Source: Umbelopsis ramanniana AG (lineage: Eukaryota; Mucoromycota; Umbelopsidomycetes; Umbelopsidales; Umbelopsidaceae). Taken from it: 64,000 nucleotides of DNA. Numbering within the stretch: position 1 is the stretch's first letter; the number at the start of each line of letters is the position of its first letter. The notes below the pieces were generated by a model. The model was not told where the DNA came from. It worked only from the letters and a program-made list of their open reading frames with translations, and did no database searches. This document shows positions 37,536-49,406 of this stretch, one piece after another. The position numbers were made by a program, and so were the translations under genes. The stretch lies in NCBI RefSeq assembly GCF_025399195.1, contig NW_026252094.1, positions 310,001 through 374,000 on the forward strand, in the 5' to 3' direction.

Positions 37536-39240
37536 TCGATCAAGCTCAGACTAATTTTCGCATGATACCTCTCCTACGTCTTCCACATAACTCGTAAACC
37601 TTTACAACCAAAAAACCCCCAAAATCCACAAGCTACCTTTCTGTTTTCCTTCATCTCTCATTAGAAAAAAAACCCCCCTCCCTCTCATACCTTATACTCA
37701 TCTTACTCATCCCCTCATTTCGATGCTGTGCACACCGGTTACAAAAAAATATTAAGAATAATAAAAATAATACTCAAATTTATAATGCTGCTGACTGAAC
37801 TGCAAGTGCTTTGGATGAGAAAGCTAGCAAGCGGGGCACTTTCGGATATTACTGTATTGTCGTACTGGAGTACAAACGAACGGACATAACTCTTTCTAAA
37901 ACTCTCCGTATTTCTTCCCCCTCACAAGCCTATGTAAGACGGGAAATATGTCCATTTACGATAGTCAACCGAACCGTTTGAACATGCTCACGAGGGTAAC
38001 CTTTCTCTTTCCCATGGAGACTCTGTCTATCCAGCGTTAATTACGGTTACACGACATTACCTTCGTGTGAAACAGCCTTCTTACATTTCCAATGCTTAGC
38101 AAGCAGTAATACGTACTCAGATATTGCTGTCACTAAGCATTACCCAAATACCGAAGCCATACATTCATCAATGAACTCGGTAATGCCAGCTAAGCTTACT
38201 TCGGCTGAGATAGCGTTCCGGGAAAAGTCAGACACCGAAATAATTAGCATTCCGGGGTAGAAATCGAGGATTGGCTTCAAGTACAGCGTGTTCGGATGTT
38301 TATGTAATCCGTCTATTACACACACTAAACCTATGCTGTGCTCATGTACTTGCCAAAATGAACCATCCATTGAGCACTGTTTAGCTAGCAACAGATGTAG
38401 TAGCGTTCATAACGCATTGAAATAAGATTAAGGTGAAACGTCCATAAACACTAAGTACTTCACTTCGATAATTCATTGTTATTGACATCCTATGTGTACC
38501 TGTATGACCTAATGTTTTTACTCACCAATAAGCATGAATAATGACTACTTCTGTTTTTTTCTCCCATCTCGTCCTTGGCATTTAACTGTAGACGACAACG
38601 TTAGATGTGCCTTCTTTATTGAAGACAGTGTGAGCCGATTTGCCTCTGAAACATCACAATGCTACCCATTCTTAATTACAAGAAACCCACATCGAAACCT
38701 TACAAGCCATGGCTTTTGGTTCCGAGGATATGTTTTGTTAGATGTTCAAACCCAAAATTTTGGAACTTCATTTAATCAATCGTATAATCATAACATCATA
38801 GGCAATGGATGGCCATGTCATACTAGATAAACCACAATTATTTCATAATTCATTTCAACGATTGATCAATGAACCTATGTAGCTGCTAGGTATAGTTATG
38901 TTGAATGAATGAAGCTGCTGGGGTGATATTAATTTTCCGAAAAAGCATACATTTCGGAAGTGCCTGGATGGTACAAAGCTCTCTTAAAGCAGTCCACCCC
39001 ACATATATCAATTTATGGCTTTTTGTGGAGCGGCTCACGCTACCGCTCATCACCAACTTGTCAGACAAAACAACTGCGTAGAATTATTGAATCTTAATTA
39101 GCTTGGATGCTACTGATAATGGAATTGTTGCACGTTCTGTTGTGAGGTTGTACTAGCTTAGCAGAAATCGGCTCCTGACCTCATATAAATGCGCAAACAA
39201 ATGGCCTAAGTACCTCTTTATACCTATTGGCTGTGTGGAT
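37536..39240. other. Intergenic region, 1.7 kb
   Basis: Between the disordered-protein gene and the GH3 gene. The first 200 bp are C/A-rich 3' flank. Two open frames, 38140-38391 (minus, 83 codons) and 38534-38830 (plus, 98 codons), have no motif I can name and no clear splice partners; the minus one is listed as a weak finding. Nothing repetitive seen. Confidence 0.4.
39184..39190 (+). promoter_or_regulatory. TATA box of the GH3 gene
   Basis: TATAAAT, 51 bp before the ATG at 39241. Confidence 0.45.
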
Positions 39241-42200
39241 ATGAAGATCTCTATCGCCGCTGCTTTCGTGTCCGCCTTTGCCGTTGGCGCTCTAGCTTCG
39301 CCCTCCACCTCTGGCAAACCACCGTAAGCACATTGCAGCTGCATACCTACGCATACAAATCGCAACATTAAACCATCTATTTATCAGATCAAATGCTGTC
39401 TACAAGAATCCTCAAGCTTCCGTAGAGGCTCGTGTCAAGGATCTTTTGAGCCGCATGACTTGGGAAGAGAAGCAGGCTCAGCTTATTCAAGGAGATGTCA
39501 GACATTACGTTGATGCCAATAACAATATCAACAAGACTGCATTGCAAAGCATTGCTCCTAATGAAGCTGGCGCTATGTTCGGTAAAGAAAATTAACACTT
39601 ATGTCTGTCTGCATGATTGAAGTGAAAGTGTATTAACTTTATTAATTAATTCTCAGCTGCGATGATTCCTCGAGACGAGCTTGCTGTGGCTATTAACGCA
39701 ACTCAGAGTTTCTTGCTTCATGACACACGTCTTGGTATCCCGTCACTCATGCAATCCGAGGGTATCCACGGATACTTGGATCTCAATGGTACTCTTTTCA
39801 CCAGCCCTCTTGGTTTCGCTTGCTCTTTCAACCCAGATTTGGTTGAGGAACTTGGCAACGTTGTTGGTTCTGAAGCCGAAAGTATGGGTGTCAATAATAT
39901 CTTTGGTAAGGACGATTTTCTCCAACTATTCGGCATCATATGATATAATTCTTATCCGGTATTCTTTTATCGAAAGCTCCTGTTCTGGACTTGTCAAGAG
40001 AACTTCGTTGGGGAAGAGTTGAAGAAAATTATGGTGAAGATCCCCATCTCACTGGTAAGCCTACTTGTCAGCTTGGGCGCAGCCATCAGTTCCGATATTT
40101 ACGTTTACTCTTCAATAATAGGCGAGCTTGGCTATGCTTTTGTTACCGGTTTGCAAGGTTCAAAGAAGGCTGGTACTGGTAAAGCAGCAAAATACCGTGT
40201 TGCATCCATGGTGAAGCACTTTGTCGCATTTGGAAGGTTCGTGGATTCTCGGTGGGGGGGAGGGACTGGAGAGAGTCTAGCTGCTTTTGAACCTTGATAC
40301 TAAACTATTCCAATGCAGCCCCGAAGGTGGTCTCAACACTGCACCGGTAAGTTGGTTCACAATCCGTTTAGCCATTTTATACTTCAAATTCTTTGCTCGT
40401 GAAAATTAATCATTCAATAATATATGCATAGGTCGCTGGTGGTGAGAGAGACTTGCGCTCATTGTACCTTCCTCCCTTCAAGCGTGCCATCAAAGATGCC
40501 GGCGCCTTATCAATCATGAGTGCCTATCAGTAAGTGGTGTTGGTTGCAAGTTTCAGTTGCATAAGACCAGGTTATTGACAAAACAACCTTTCTAGCTCAT
40601 ATGATGGTGTTCCTGCTGCAGCTAATAGTCACGCCATGAATGATGTTCTCAGAGGCGAGTGGGACTATGAGGGTTTTGTCTCATCCGATGCTGGTGCCAT
40701 CGACTTCTTGTGCTCCATCCATCACATTTGTGAGACTAGTACTAACGGCGTCACCAATCCTGAGCCTGCTCTGATTGCACTGAACGCTGGTAACGACATG
40801 GAGGTAAGCTATCTCCTTTAAAAATGCGTCCATATACTTGCGAGAAGCAGAATTCTAATAACACATTTTGAAATAGATGGCTGGTTCCACTGTAAGCAAA
40901 CACTGATCAGGTGTGAAGCCTATTATATATTTACCTAACCTTACTTGCTCGTAGATGCACTATTTGACAATCGTCGACCAAGTGAAAAAGGTAAGAAAAT
41001 AGGATGACAGAAACAGTCGTTCAATACCTACTACAGATGCTAACTATGCTGTCTCCACTACGTAGGGTAACCTCAAGGCTTCCGTTGTTGATGAAGCTGT
41101 TAGCCGTATTCTCCGGGTCAAGTTCTTACTTGGTCTTTTTGAAAATCCCTGGACCTCATCTAACTACAACAAGGTCATCCACTCCAAAGCCAACGTTGAG
41201 TTTGCTCGCAAGGTCGATGAGGAATCCATAGTCCTTTTAGAAAACGACGGAACTCTTCCTATCTCTGAATCCATTGAATCCATTGCTGTCATTGGACCTC
41301 AAGCCAATGTCATGCAATATGGTGATTATGTCCTTCATGGTGTCTTTGAACGTGGTGTTACTCCACTCGCAGGAATTCAATCCTACGTCGGAAAGTCAAC
41401 CAAGGTGAACTACGCCGAGGGCTGCAAGCTCTGGTCCAATGATGATAGCGGATTCAAGGATGCCGTCAAAGCCGCCAAAAAATCCAAGGTTGCTGTTGTT
41501 ATGGTCGGAACGTGGTCCAGAGATCAAACTGAGCTCTGGCAAGGCTTGAATGCCACTACTGGTGAACACGTTGATGTCAATGATTTGGCTCTTGTTGGAG
41601 CCCAGCTTAAGCTTGTTCAAGCTATCCAAGCAACTGGTACCCCAACTGTTGTTGTGTACATCAGCGGAAAGCCTATTGCTGAACCATGGATTAAGGATAA
41701 CGCCAACGCAGTTGTTCAAGCTTTCTATCCAGGTAACTCCTCCCACCCCCTTTCTATATCTCAAATGGGAGTTTGTTTTTTTTTTTGTTTTGACATCCGC
41801 TAACTAAACTCGTTAATAGGTGAGCAAGGTGGTAACGCTTTGGCCAATATTCTGTTTGGTAAGGTCAACCCAAGCGGCAAGCTGTCTGTATCCTTCCCTA
41901 CCTATGTCGGATCTCTCCCCAGTTACTACAACTATAACAAGGGCGGCCGCTCTATTGACCCAGGTCACATTTATGCTGTAAGTAGAATATGCAAACACAA
42001 AGATATGCATTCTGAGAACGTGGATTCTAATGGATTTGATATTGACTGAACCTCATGCAGAACGGCACACTCGTTTTCGGTCATCAATATGTTCTTGGAA
42101 CGCCTGTCCCCATGTGGCTGTTCGGACATGGTCTTTCTTACACCACTTTCACTTATGAGTCGGCCAAGGTCGATCAATCCAAGGTTTCCGCTAAGGCATC

Positions 42201-42501
42201 GCAGGTCGAAGTCGAAGTTAAGGTCAAAAACAGTGGCAAGGTGGATGGACAAGAGGTTGTTCAGGTCTATATCAATGATGTTGTTTCATCCGTGGTTACA
42301 CCGGTTATGGCTCTCAAAGGATTTAAGAAAGTCGCCATCAAGGCTGGCAAGACTGTCACTGTCAAAATTCCTATCAAGGTTTCTGAACTTGCTGTGTGGG
42401 CTCAGAGCCAAAAGTACGTCGTAGAACCCGGCGTTTTCCAAGTCTACGTTGGAGGTAGCGCCGAGACTGCAACGCTTGCTACCAACTTCACCGTTTACTA
42501 A
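39241..42501 (+). CDS. Secreted GH3 glycosidase (beta-glucosidase/beta-xylosidase type)
   Basis: Releases terminal beta-linked glucose or xylose outside the cell. Thirteen exons: 39241-39323, 39388-39581, 39657-39905, 39977-40054, 40122-40236, 40319-40346, 40432-40529, 40596-40803, 40877-40891, 40955-40990, 41066-41732, 41820-41977, 42061-42501; 789 residues. Signal peptide about 1-19. The GH3 N-domain has MTWEEKQAQL, LRWGRVEENYGEDPHLTGELG, VKHFVAFG, and GFVSSDAGAIDFL with the likely nucleophile Asp. The C-domain has SIVLLENDGTLPI, then PSGKLSVSFP and a fibronectin-III-like end from FGHGLSYTTFTYE. Sugar preference cannot be read from the sequence. Exons 9 (15 nt), 10 (36 nt) and 6 (28 nt) are unusually small. 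Signs of a secreted housekeeping-level enzyme: TATA box and in-frame small introns. Confidence 0.93.
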
Positions 42502-44496
42502 GGCGAGCTAATATTAATCTCGTACCACTTTTTTTCTCTTTCATTAACTGTTATCATGACAAGAATTAAAAAAAGAAAATACATTATACTAAAATACAGA
42601 AACAACCTGAGATTAAGCTATTTAATTCTTTTGGAGCTAGCCGTTACCCCCTTTTTTCTAAAGAATAAAAGTATTTTTCCACTAAGAAAAAAAATCGTGC
42701 GAGTATACATTGATGCAGCCGAAGCGATCCTCTAGCGATCCACGATTGCTTTAACCGCTATCGTCAACCAAGCGATAATGTCATCCGAAGCCGTGATTGT
42801 ACATTTTATAAAAATAAAACTTTTTGGGGGGGGGGCTATCTGGAAGATGCCCTAACTACCTCAGCATTGACACACTGGATAGAACTTATCGATAGTTTGG
42901 TAACAGCCTTTCCTCCTTATATTACATATGATACGCCTTATTACCTGTATCGCTAGCCCTATCCGAGGGTTTCAAAGTCGCATGTACATTATGTTCTCAC
43001 ACTTGTGGCTCGGCTCAACCGCATTTTCATGAGAGAACTCAAGATGTCGTGGCTGTGATACCATATGGCACCCGTGCATGCCACAGAATCGGCTGCGCCA
43101 TTGTTTCTGTGTGCACATGGATACTCATGGGGGTAGTTCTTGGTCCAACCATGACTACGGCTATCGTCACTGAAAAGGTATGGAAAACGACGGCTGGCTT
43201 TGAAAATGGGGTACATTATACTCATCCAAATATAACACTCGCTCGGACACTATCCTACCCCTCATCATTTTAACCGATCACTCACCCCCCAACCACTACC
43301 TCCTTCTTTTCAAAACGCAGATATGGTCTGATCTTCCACGCCAATCTTTATTCAATTTTGTCTATGTCTGTGGGTATTTTGAACCTAGTGCCATAATCCA
43401 TCACATCAATTACTCTACAGCTGTGGAACGTGTAGTGCCCGAGGCTTTCAAAAAAAGTTAGCCGGGATAGTAGGGAAACGAGAATTTGTGATTGAAGCAA
43501 TGTAAGACCTTTGTGTTGCTTATGATTATTCTCATTCACTACTAATGGCCAATCTAAGAACAAGCCAGAAGGCATCAATGTAACGAAAAAAAAAAAAAAG
43601 TAGGTTCAAGAACTTTATAGCGTGTGGGTTGTACCGACTTTTCTTGCAACATTTCTACCAAAAGCAGTGTTACCATCGGTATTTCATAGTGTAGCATAGA
43701 CATTTCAATGGCCACTATTTCATGGGGCGCAATGCTGAGTGTAGTGTTTGCAAAAATGTATCTGGAAAAAAAAAAGTTTACAAAAGTAAAATAAAAAATA
43801 CAAGATAAATAATCATAACAAATAGAAGGAACCGTAAAAGAATTTGTTTACAAGTGCTGGCTACATACAACCCAATTACCAATTTTTTGGGATAGCCAAG
43901 TAAAAGGTCCGTTCATGCATAGCTCGACCGATTCCAATAACGATTTCCTTGTGGCTATGACCAACCTAAGAGATGTCATTATAACGAATTGCGTTATCGA
44001 ACCTGCACTACATCCGCGATTTTTTTTTTTTGGAGCACCCCATGAGCTTGGTAGACCATGACAAGCAGTGACGGTTTATTTGCCCATCCCAAATCTTTGC
44101 TTGTAACAAGAGTAACCTTGCTGTGGGAATTCTTTGCATTGCAACATATTGACAAGGATATTTTTCAATCTCCTTGGAACAAAAAGTTTGAACGCGTAAC
44201 CCGAACTTGCATAGAACACCACGCACTGCACGTGTATCAAGATTTCGCTAGTGTCTTGCACAATACCCTGACCCTACGAGGAGCAGTTCAGATTAGGTGT
44301 GTATCAGACGAAAAAGCCAGCCATGCCAGAAGTGCCACAAGCCTAGGCTTTGAAGCCTAAAATCTTGACAAAATAAAAAACACTTATCTCAAATTGGGGG
44401 GTGGGATGGGCTGGCCTAAAGGAAATATAAATAAGATCACTTCTTGTGCCTTCTCATCTTCACCTTCTTGCAACAGCTTCTTCATGTTCAATTACC
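42502..44496. other. Intergenic region, 2.0 kb
   Basis: Between the GH3 gene and the zinc-finger factor. Contains a run of ten G (42826-42835), A-runs near 43587-43599 and 43762-43771, a T-run near 44022-44031, and AT-rich stretches. Open frames at 43049-43273, 43348-43578 and 44058-44360 look random. A long upstream region is common for regulator genes, so part of it may be enhancer sequence (inference). Confidence 0.45.
44426..44433 (+). promoter_or_regulatory. TATA box of the zinc-finger gene
   Basis: TATAAATA, 63 bp upstream of the chosen ATG at 44497. Confidence 0.45.
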
Positions 44497-46085
44497 ATGC
44501 AAATGGTCAGCCTTCCTTCTCCTCTAAGCATCAATAATCATACTCAAGCAGCAGCATCTTGCCAATATTACGATAGTCATCTTGCATACTATTATTCCAA
44601 TCAAATGAACAATTATGAAATGAACCCATCCTCACTTGTCTTGGACGCTTCGACAGCATACAAGTGGCAAGAACAACAAGAAGAAACATACTCCAAACAA
44701 CAATTATCAATGCTTTCCAATGATATCAAGCCCGAAAATTGCTCTTTGATGACCGAAGGCAATCTAGTGGTTGACACCGTTGGTGCCAATGAATTTTCAA
44801 GTCAAATTGATAGAACTCATCCCATTCACTCAAACAATATGCTCATGGTATGTACACCATTGGTTCTCAATGCAACGATGAGAAAAAATTAGTTGTAGTA
44901 TCCCGCATATTAAAATTCATTTTTTTTTTTGCCTATAGGATGGACAACTATGGTGCTCTGAACCGTCGGCATCTCCTTCCACATTAACGGATGAAGGTAA
45001 AGATGATTAGCCTGAGATATTTTTGTGATATTTCTAGTCATGCCTGACACTCTATAAACACAGAATTGATACCTTCACCCACATCGTCAACATCAAGAAT
45101 CTCTCCCAATCATTACTCATGGCAATTAGAAAATATGTCTCGCCAAGACCTCATCAAGCGCTTAATCCATCTGGAAACGGAAAGGGCGTTACAGGAAACC
45201 ATGAACCATAAATCTGAATCGAACGATATGTCTTACCCTATGGCCGTCTCAAAGCAAGAAACCTACAGAGAAGTCTCACGGGAGTCATTAGATCGTCACA
45301 ATAGTGTCGAATATGACCAAAACGTAAAAGTTTGCTTATGGCAAGGATGCAATGAGTCTTTCGACAGTTTGGATCTCCTTATCGCACATGTGCGCAACAT
45401 TCATATTGGCCGTGGCAAGGTACAAAACCGATATTAATATTAAAACATGATGTCGGTAAACCCATTTTGAAACTAACCATCTTAACTTTGTCAATTAGCC
45501 AAGTTACCCTTGTCTATGGCAAGATTGCCGAATGCAGGTTAACCATCCTTTTGCAAAAAGGCACAAACTGTTGTCCCATATGCGAACTCATACGGGCGAA
45601 AAGCCATTCAAGTGTTCCTCGAAAGGTGAGAGCTACGTCACATGTACATGACATACCCGTCGTTTGTGATTATGGAAATGCTAAAACAGTTATACTAACG
45701 CACCTTACTCTTGAAAAAAGGCTGCAACAAGAGTTTCTCTCGCCCTGATTCTCTCGATATCCATGTCAAGACTCACTCCAATATTCGGCCCTTCAGCTGT
45801 AACTTTGAAGGTTGTACCAAGGCTTACTACCACGCTCGATCATTAAAGAAGCATGAAAAAATTCATCTCAAGGCCATGGTAGATAATGCGACTCCCCATG
45901 TCGTACAACCTGAAACCCATCCAAGCCAACGCACCTCAGTTGCGCAAATGTACAAATCGGACAACCAGCAACACGGATTGCTTGAATCACAAAATTGTTT
46001 GAGCTATGGCGCACTCTGGCAACCCATGCTTTCGTACTTATATTTTGCAGATCGTCCGCAACAAAACAATTCCTTTTACATGTAG
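44497..46085 (+). CDS. GLI/ZIC-like C2H2 zinc-finger transcription factor
   Basis: Probable DNA-binding regulator in the nucleus. Exons 44497-44847, 44939-44996, 45064-45419, 45499-45625 and 45721-46085 give 418 residues. The first 200 residues are Gln/Asn/Ser-rich with no fold. Four fingers follow (about 240-360): CLWQGCNESF...HVRNIH, CLWQDCRMQV...HMRTH, CSSKGCNKSF...HVKTH and CNFEGCTKAY...HEKIH. Fingers 1 and 2 both have the CxW..C form (tandem CWCH2 motif), known from GLI, ZIC, GLIS and fungal PacC/Zap1 factors; finger 2 keeps FAKRHKLLSHMRTHTGEKPF as in GLI. An upstream reading from 44446 would need a GTG start, so ATG 44497 is used. Intron 4 ends in AAAAAG. Targets are unknown. Confidence 0.9.
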
Positions 46086-46229
46086 ACACACACGGCTCGT
46101 TGTAGTCTATTACCGCACCCTTTTGTATAGTCTCAGTAGCACCCCCCCTTTTTTTTCCTACCCTACCCCCCTGGAAAAAAATTTGTATTTCAATTGCAGT
46201 CAACCTTGTTTTCATAAAGCCCATTGACA

Positions 46230-47199
46230 ATGTCATCACTGAATGTACCCCATTTACAACGGCTGAAGTCGAAAAGGGTGGTCCTTGCATCGGCATCGCC
46301 TCGAAGACGCGAGATCATTCGAAATCTTGTGAGCTTTTCTTTTTTGGGTTCATGTTCCTTTAGCCCAACCCTAACTGACTTTGAACAGGGTTTGAACTTC
46401 GATGTCGTTCCCAGCCTATTTCCAGAAAACTTGGATAAGTCCACCTTTCGTGAGCCTTCAGGCTATGTCTCAGAAACTTCAAAAGGAAAGGCCCTTGAAG
46501 TTTACCAACGACTGAAGGTGGCAACTCATTTACCATTGATGGGCATACAATCTGTTCGTGTCTTAGAACATGGATAGCACAACAGGGCTCATAATTCAAT
46601 TATCGTACAACACACGCATTAACACAATTACGTTATCGTGCAGGATGAGAATTGTCCGGTAGATCTAGTCATCGGGTTGGACACGATCGTTGTCATCGAT
46701 GATAGGATTTTAGAAAAGCCAGGAACTCCGGAAAATGCCTTGGCCATGCTAAAGAGCCTTCGGGGACGGATTCATTCCGTGTATACTGCTGTCACCTTCG
46801 TCTATCCTCACGAAGGTGGGTCGAAGGTCCGAAGCTTTGTAGAAGAGACTCAAGTTGAATTCGCAAACATTAGCGATCAAGTTCTTCAAGCATGTAATGG
46901 TGCTCGTGCTTTTTTAAAATTTTACATTGTGTTCCGACCTATCTGACTTTTTAAAACTAGATGTTGATACGGGAGAACCTTTGGATAAGGCTGGAGGATA
47001 TGGTTATCAAGGTCTTGCATCATTTCTCATAAAAAAAATCAACGGCGATTACTGGAATGTGGTAGGGAACCTTAGCTGAAGGTTGTCTTTTGAAACCGAA
47101 ACGTGCATGCTAACCATTCCTATTAATATCTAGGTTGGTTTACCTACCTGCCGTTTGTTCCAAGAATTAGAAACCCTATGCGAAGCTAACGAAATTTGA
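46230..47199 (+). CDS. Maf/HAM1-like nucleotide pyrophosphatase (septum-formation Maf family)
   Basis: House-cleaning enzyme that hydrolyses non-canonical nucleoside triphosphates such as modified dTTP/UTP. Exons 46230-46328, 46389-46517, 46644-46893, 46961-47061 and 47134-47199 give 214 residues, the usual size. Motifs: [19 protein letters not shown] (nucleotide-binding Ser-Arg-Arg), [25 protein letters not shown] with the catalytic Asp, [38 protein letters not shown] and the C-terminal [14 protein letters not shown]. The donor of intron 2 (GTGGCA at 46518) is weak but gives an unbroken join. It starts 145 bp after the zinc-finger gene ends, in the same direction. Confidence 0.92.
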
Positions 47200-47923
47200 T
47201 TGCCATGGATGGCCCCGTGAAAAATGCACGAACGATTTAGGGGACACCCCCAACTCGGTCGTCGTCAGTATATTTAGAAGAGGCTTAATAAACGTACAGA
47301 CGCGTCGCTAAGGTTTCGGCTTTCTGCATGTAACCCAGCTGATTTCCATTTCCTCTCGAATTTGAACGCAATAACTCTGGCCCTATGACCGCGATCATCA
47401 CCATGTCAAACCATACGTTCCCCCCCCCAAGGTATCACATGTAGTGGCACATAGATCGCCGTAGATTGCCCCTTCTTTTGGGTGCTGCTGAAATGGTCTG
47501 TGTGAGAATGATCGAGACGCTTAATTGTGTCTGGAAAATGCGCAGCACACGGGAAGAGGAGTTTCAAAGTTAACGATGTAATAGTTGGATTATGTTATGT
47601 ATTACTATGAGTGCTGTTTGTATCTTCTCTGGGCTCGCAGTAGCTCTAAGGTTTTTTAGTAATAAACAGGTTGCTCTCTTCCTCGGTTCCAAATAAAGGC
47701 CGGCATGTTTGAACCGGAAAAAGTTTGCACTACTATTTGTTTTCTCATCACACAGTCTGACCGCCATCCAAATTGGTGAGTGGGTAAATTTTTTCCAAAG
47801 GAAAGGGACAGTGAATCTGTTTGTTGCATACTTTGCGTAAGCTATGCTGCATATTGGTGGTTTATTGATTGTGGATGTCCCTAACCCTACCGCTTTGCAA
47901 TGGTCGGACAAGTTCGAATCTTG
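47200..47923. other. Convergent intergenic region, 724 bp
   Basis: Between Maf and UreD 3' ends. Has a run of nine C at 47420-47428. A 113-codon minus-strand frame (47570-47911) lacks motifs and is rejected. A T-arm-like hairpin at 47908-47924 is not part of a complete tRNA. Confidence 0.4.
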
Positions 47924-48877
47924 TCAAGAAAATAATTTCTCATACATGCCATGGCCTATTACACTATCCATATTGGTCAAAGCCTCATTTTTCAAAAAGT
48001 TCTTGACTATCTCCGTGGTTGTACCTGCTACTCGAACCATGACGCCATTTTCAACATGTCTCAGCCTGCTGAGACTCCAGATTAAATCTTTTGGTGCCTT
48101 AACTTGTCCGATCGACAGGCGATCAAATGCCTCTACACAAAGCTGTACTACCTGTGACAGCTTATTCTGGCCGGGCGCAATCATGATAAGTGTGGCGAAG
48201 CAGGTGTGTGGGTGAAGCCGTGAAGCGAATGAGGAGACAGGCATCCATTCCTTGTTTTCGTCTTCTAGCACAAGATTGTCTCTAATGAGAAGTCGCCCAT
48301 CAAGCCTTATATCAATTTTACTTGCATATTTTTTGAAATGCCATTTTTCGCCTCTTGCTATTCGCCCGCTTGTAAACCAGTCCAATAGCACCAGTTGGGA
48401 CGTGCTTGTGCCGTCCGATGTGAGGTGAATGTTTTGATACGAGGTATAGATAGAGTGTTTGAAAGAAGTGACCGGGTCCGGAAGGAGTAATAGTGTGCTG
48501 GTTGGTGAGACAAAAGCATCTATTGTTTGTGATGCTCCATCGATAACCGGTCCATCTCGCCCTGGTAATCGAGATATGGGGATACCCGCGGTTGCACTCT
48601 GTTCGCGATCCTTGAAGATCTTGGTACTGCCTTGCGTCATGAGTAACAGATTAGCATTCTTATTCAACTCAATCGTCATGTCTACTTCATCGCCAGACAG
48701 CATCCCACCACCATAGCTCAGAATGTAGGCTGCCGCGAGATTATCCACATGTGTACTGGTAGGAATGAATTTGAGAGGGTATTGTGCATGGCATCGCGTG
48801 AATTTCGTTGTTGTTCCAAACGAATTGCAGATAATGGATCCTGCTCCAGGTAGAAAATCAGCTATTGGAAGTGGCAT
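47924..48877 (-). CDS. ureD: Urease accessory protein UreD (UreH)
   Basis: Scaffold that holds apo-urease while UreF and UreG deliver nickel. Intronless in the visible frame, 317 residues from ATG 48877 to TGA 47924. Family features: GAGSIICNSFG near the start, YPLKFIPT, ILSYGGGMLSGDEV, LLLMTQGSTKIFK, QTIDAFVSPTSTLLLLPDPV, LVLLDWFTSGRIARGEKW and RDNLVLED. The in-frame codon at 48913 is TTG, so the frame really begins at 48877; a further short 5' exon is possible. Its presence implies the fungus uses urea through nickel urease; urease itself is not in this window. Confidence 0.93.
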   Translation of the reverse strand: MPLPIADFLPGAGSIICNSFGTTTKFTRCHAQYPLKFIPTSTHVDNLAAAYILSYGGGMLSGDEVDMTIELNKNANLLLMTQGSTKIFKDREQSATAGIPISRLPGRDGPVIDGASQTIDAFVSPTSTLLLLPDPVTSFKHSIYTSYQNIHLTSDGTSTSQLVLLDWFTSGRIARGEKWHFKKYASKIDIRLDGRLLIRDNLVLEDENKEWMPVSSFASRLHPHTCFATLIMIAPGQNKLSQVVQLCVEAFDRLSIGQVKAPKDLIWSLSRLRHVENGVMVRVAGTTTEIVKNFLKNEALTNMDSVIGHGMYEKLFS

Positions 48878-49406
48878 TAACAGAGCATTCAGTTGAGATG
48901 AAGCCTTTTGCAAGCTTCACCCCGACGTGTTCTTTGTTTTGTCCGTCGGACTTACCGCACCTAGATAGATAAGCCTACCAAAGTTCTGTTTTGCATCTGA
49001 GAGTGCTTTAAAATCCGGACAAAGTAGTTATTGAAGGTATGATTCTGTGTTATTTGTGATGCGGAGGACACACTATTTCAGTTATACCTGTTATCGGAAG
49101 TGCCTGCTTTCCACTGCCCTACGATAAACAACTTTGCCATATCTTAGCATCTACATAACAGATAAATTTATATGAATAAACTTGCACGCTATAGCATGTC
49201 AGTTTAAACTGGGTAACGTTGATCACTCGAGCTGGTCAGTGCTTGTCCCAACCCCACTACTGCTTTATGACAGCTTCAACCAACCGAACGGTTAAAAGAA
49301 ACAGTCATAACCTAGTGGCTTATACAACTCCGCCGCGCTCCAATTTTTTTCTCTCCTCATCGGTTCTCACTAAAGCTCCACTACTGTAACGCAACCTGAT
49401 AACAAA
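48878..49406. other. Divergent intergenic region, 529 bp
   Basis: Promoters of UreD (minus) and the nucleolar-protein gene (plus). CT-rich leader near 49345-49365. No coding frame of note. Confidence 0.4.

Noticed and set aside
47570-47911. 113-codon minus-strand frame downstream of UreD
   Set aside because: No motif, no splice context, and it lies in the expected 3' flank.
47908-47924. tRNA T-arm-like hairpin (ACAAG-TTCGAAT-CTTGT)
   Set aside because: No matching acceptor stem, D-arm or A-box lies at the right distance upstream, and it abuts the UreD stop codon.
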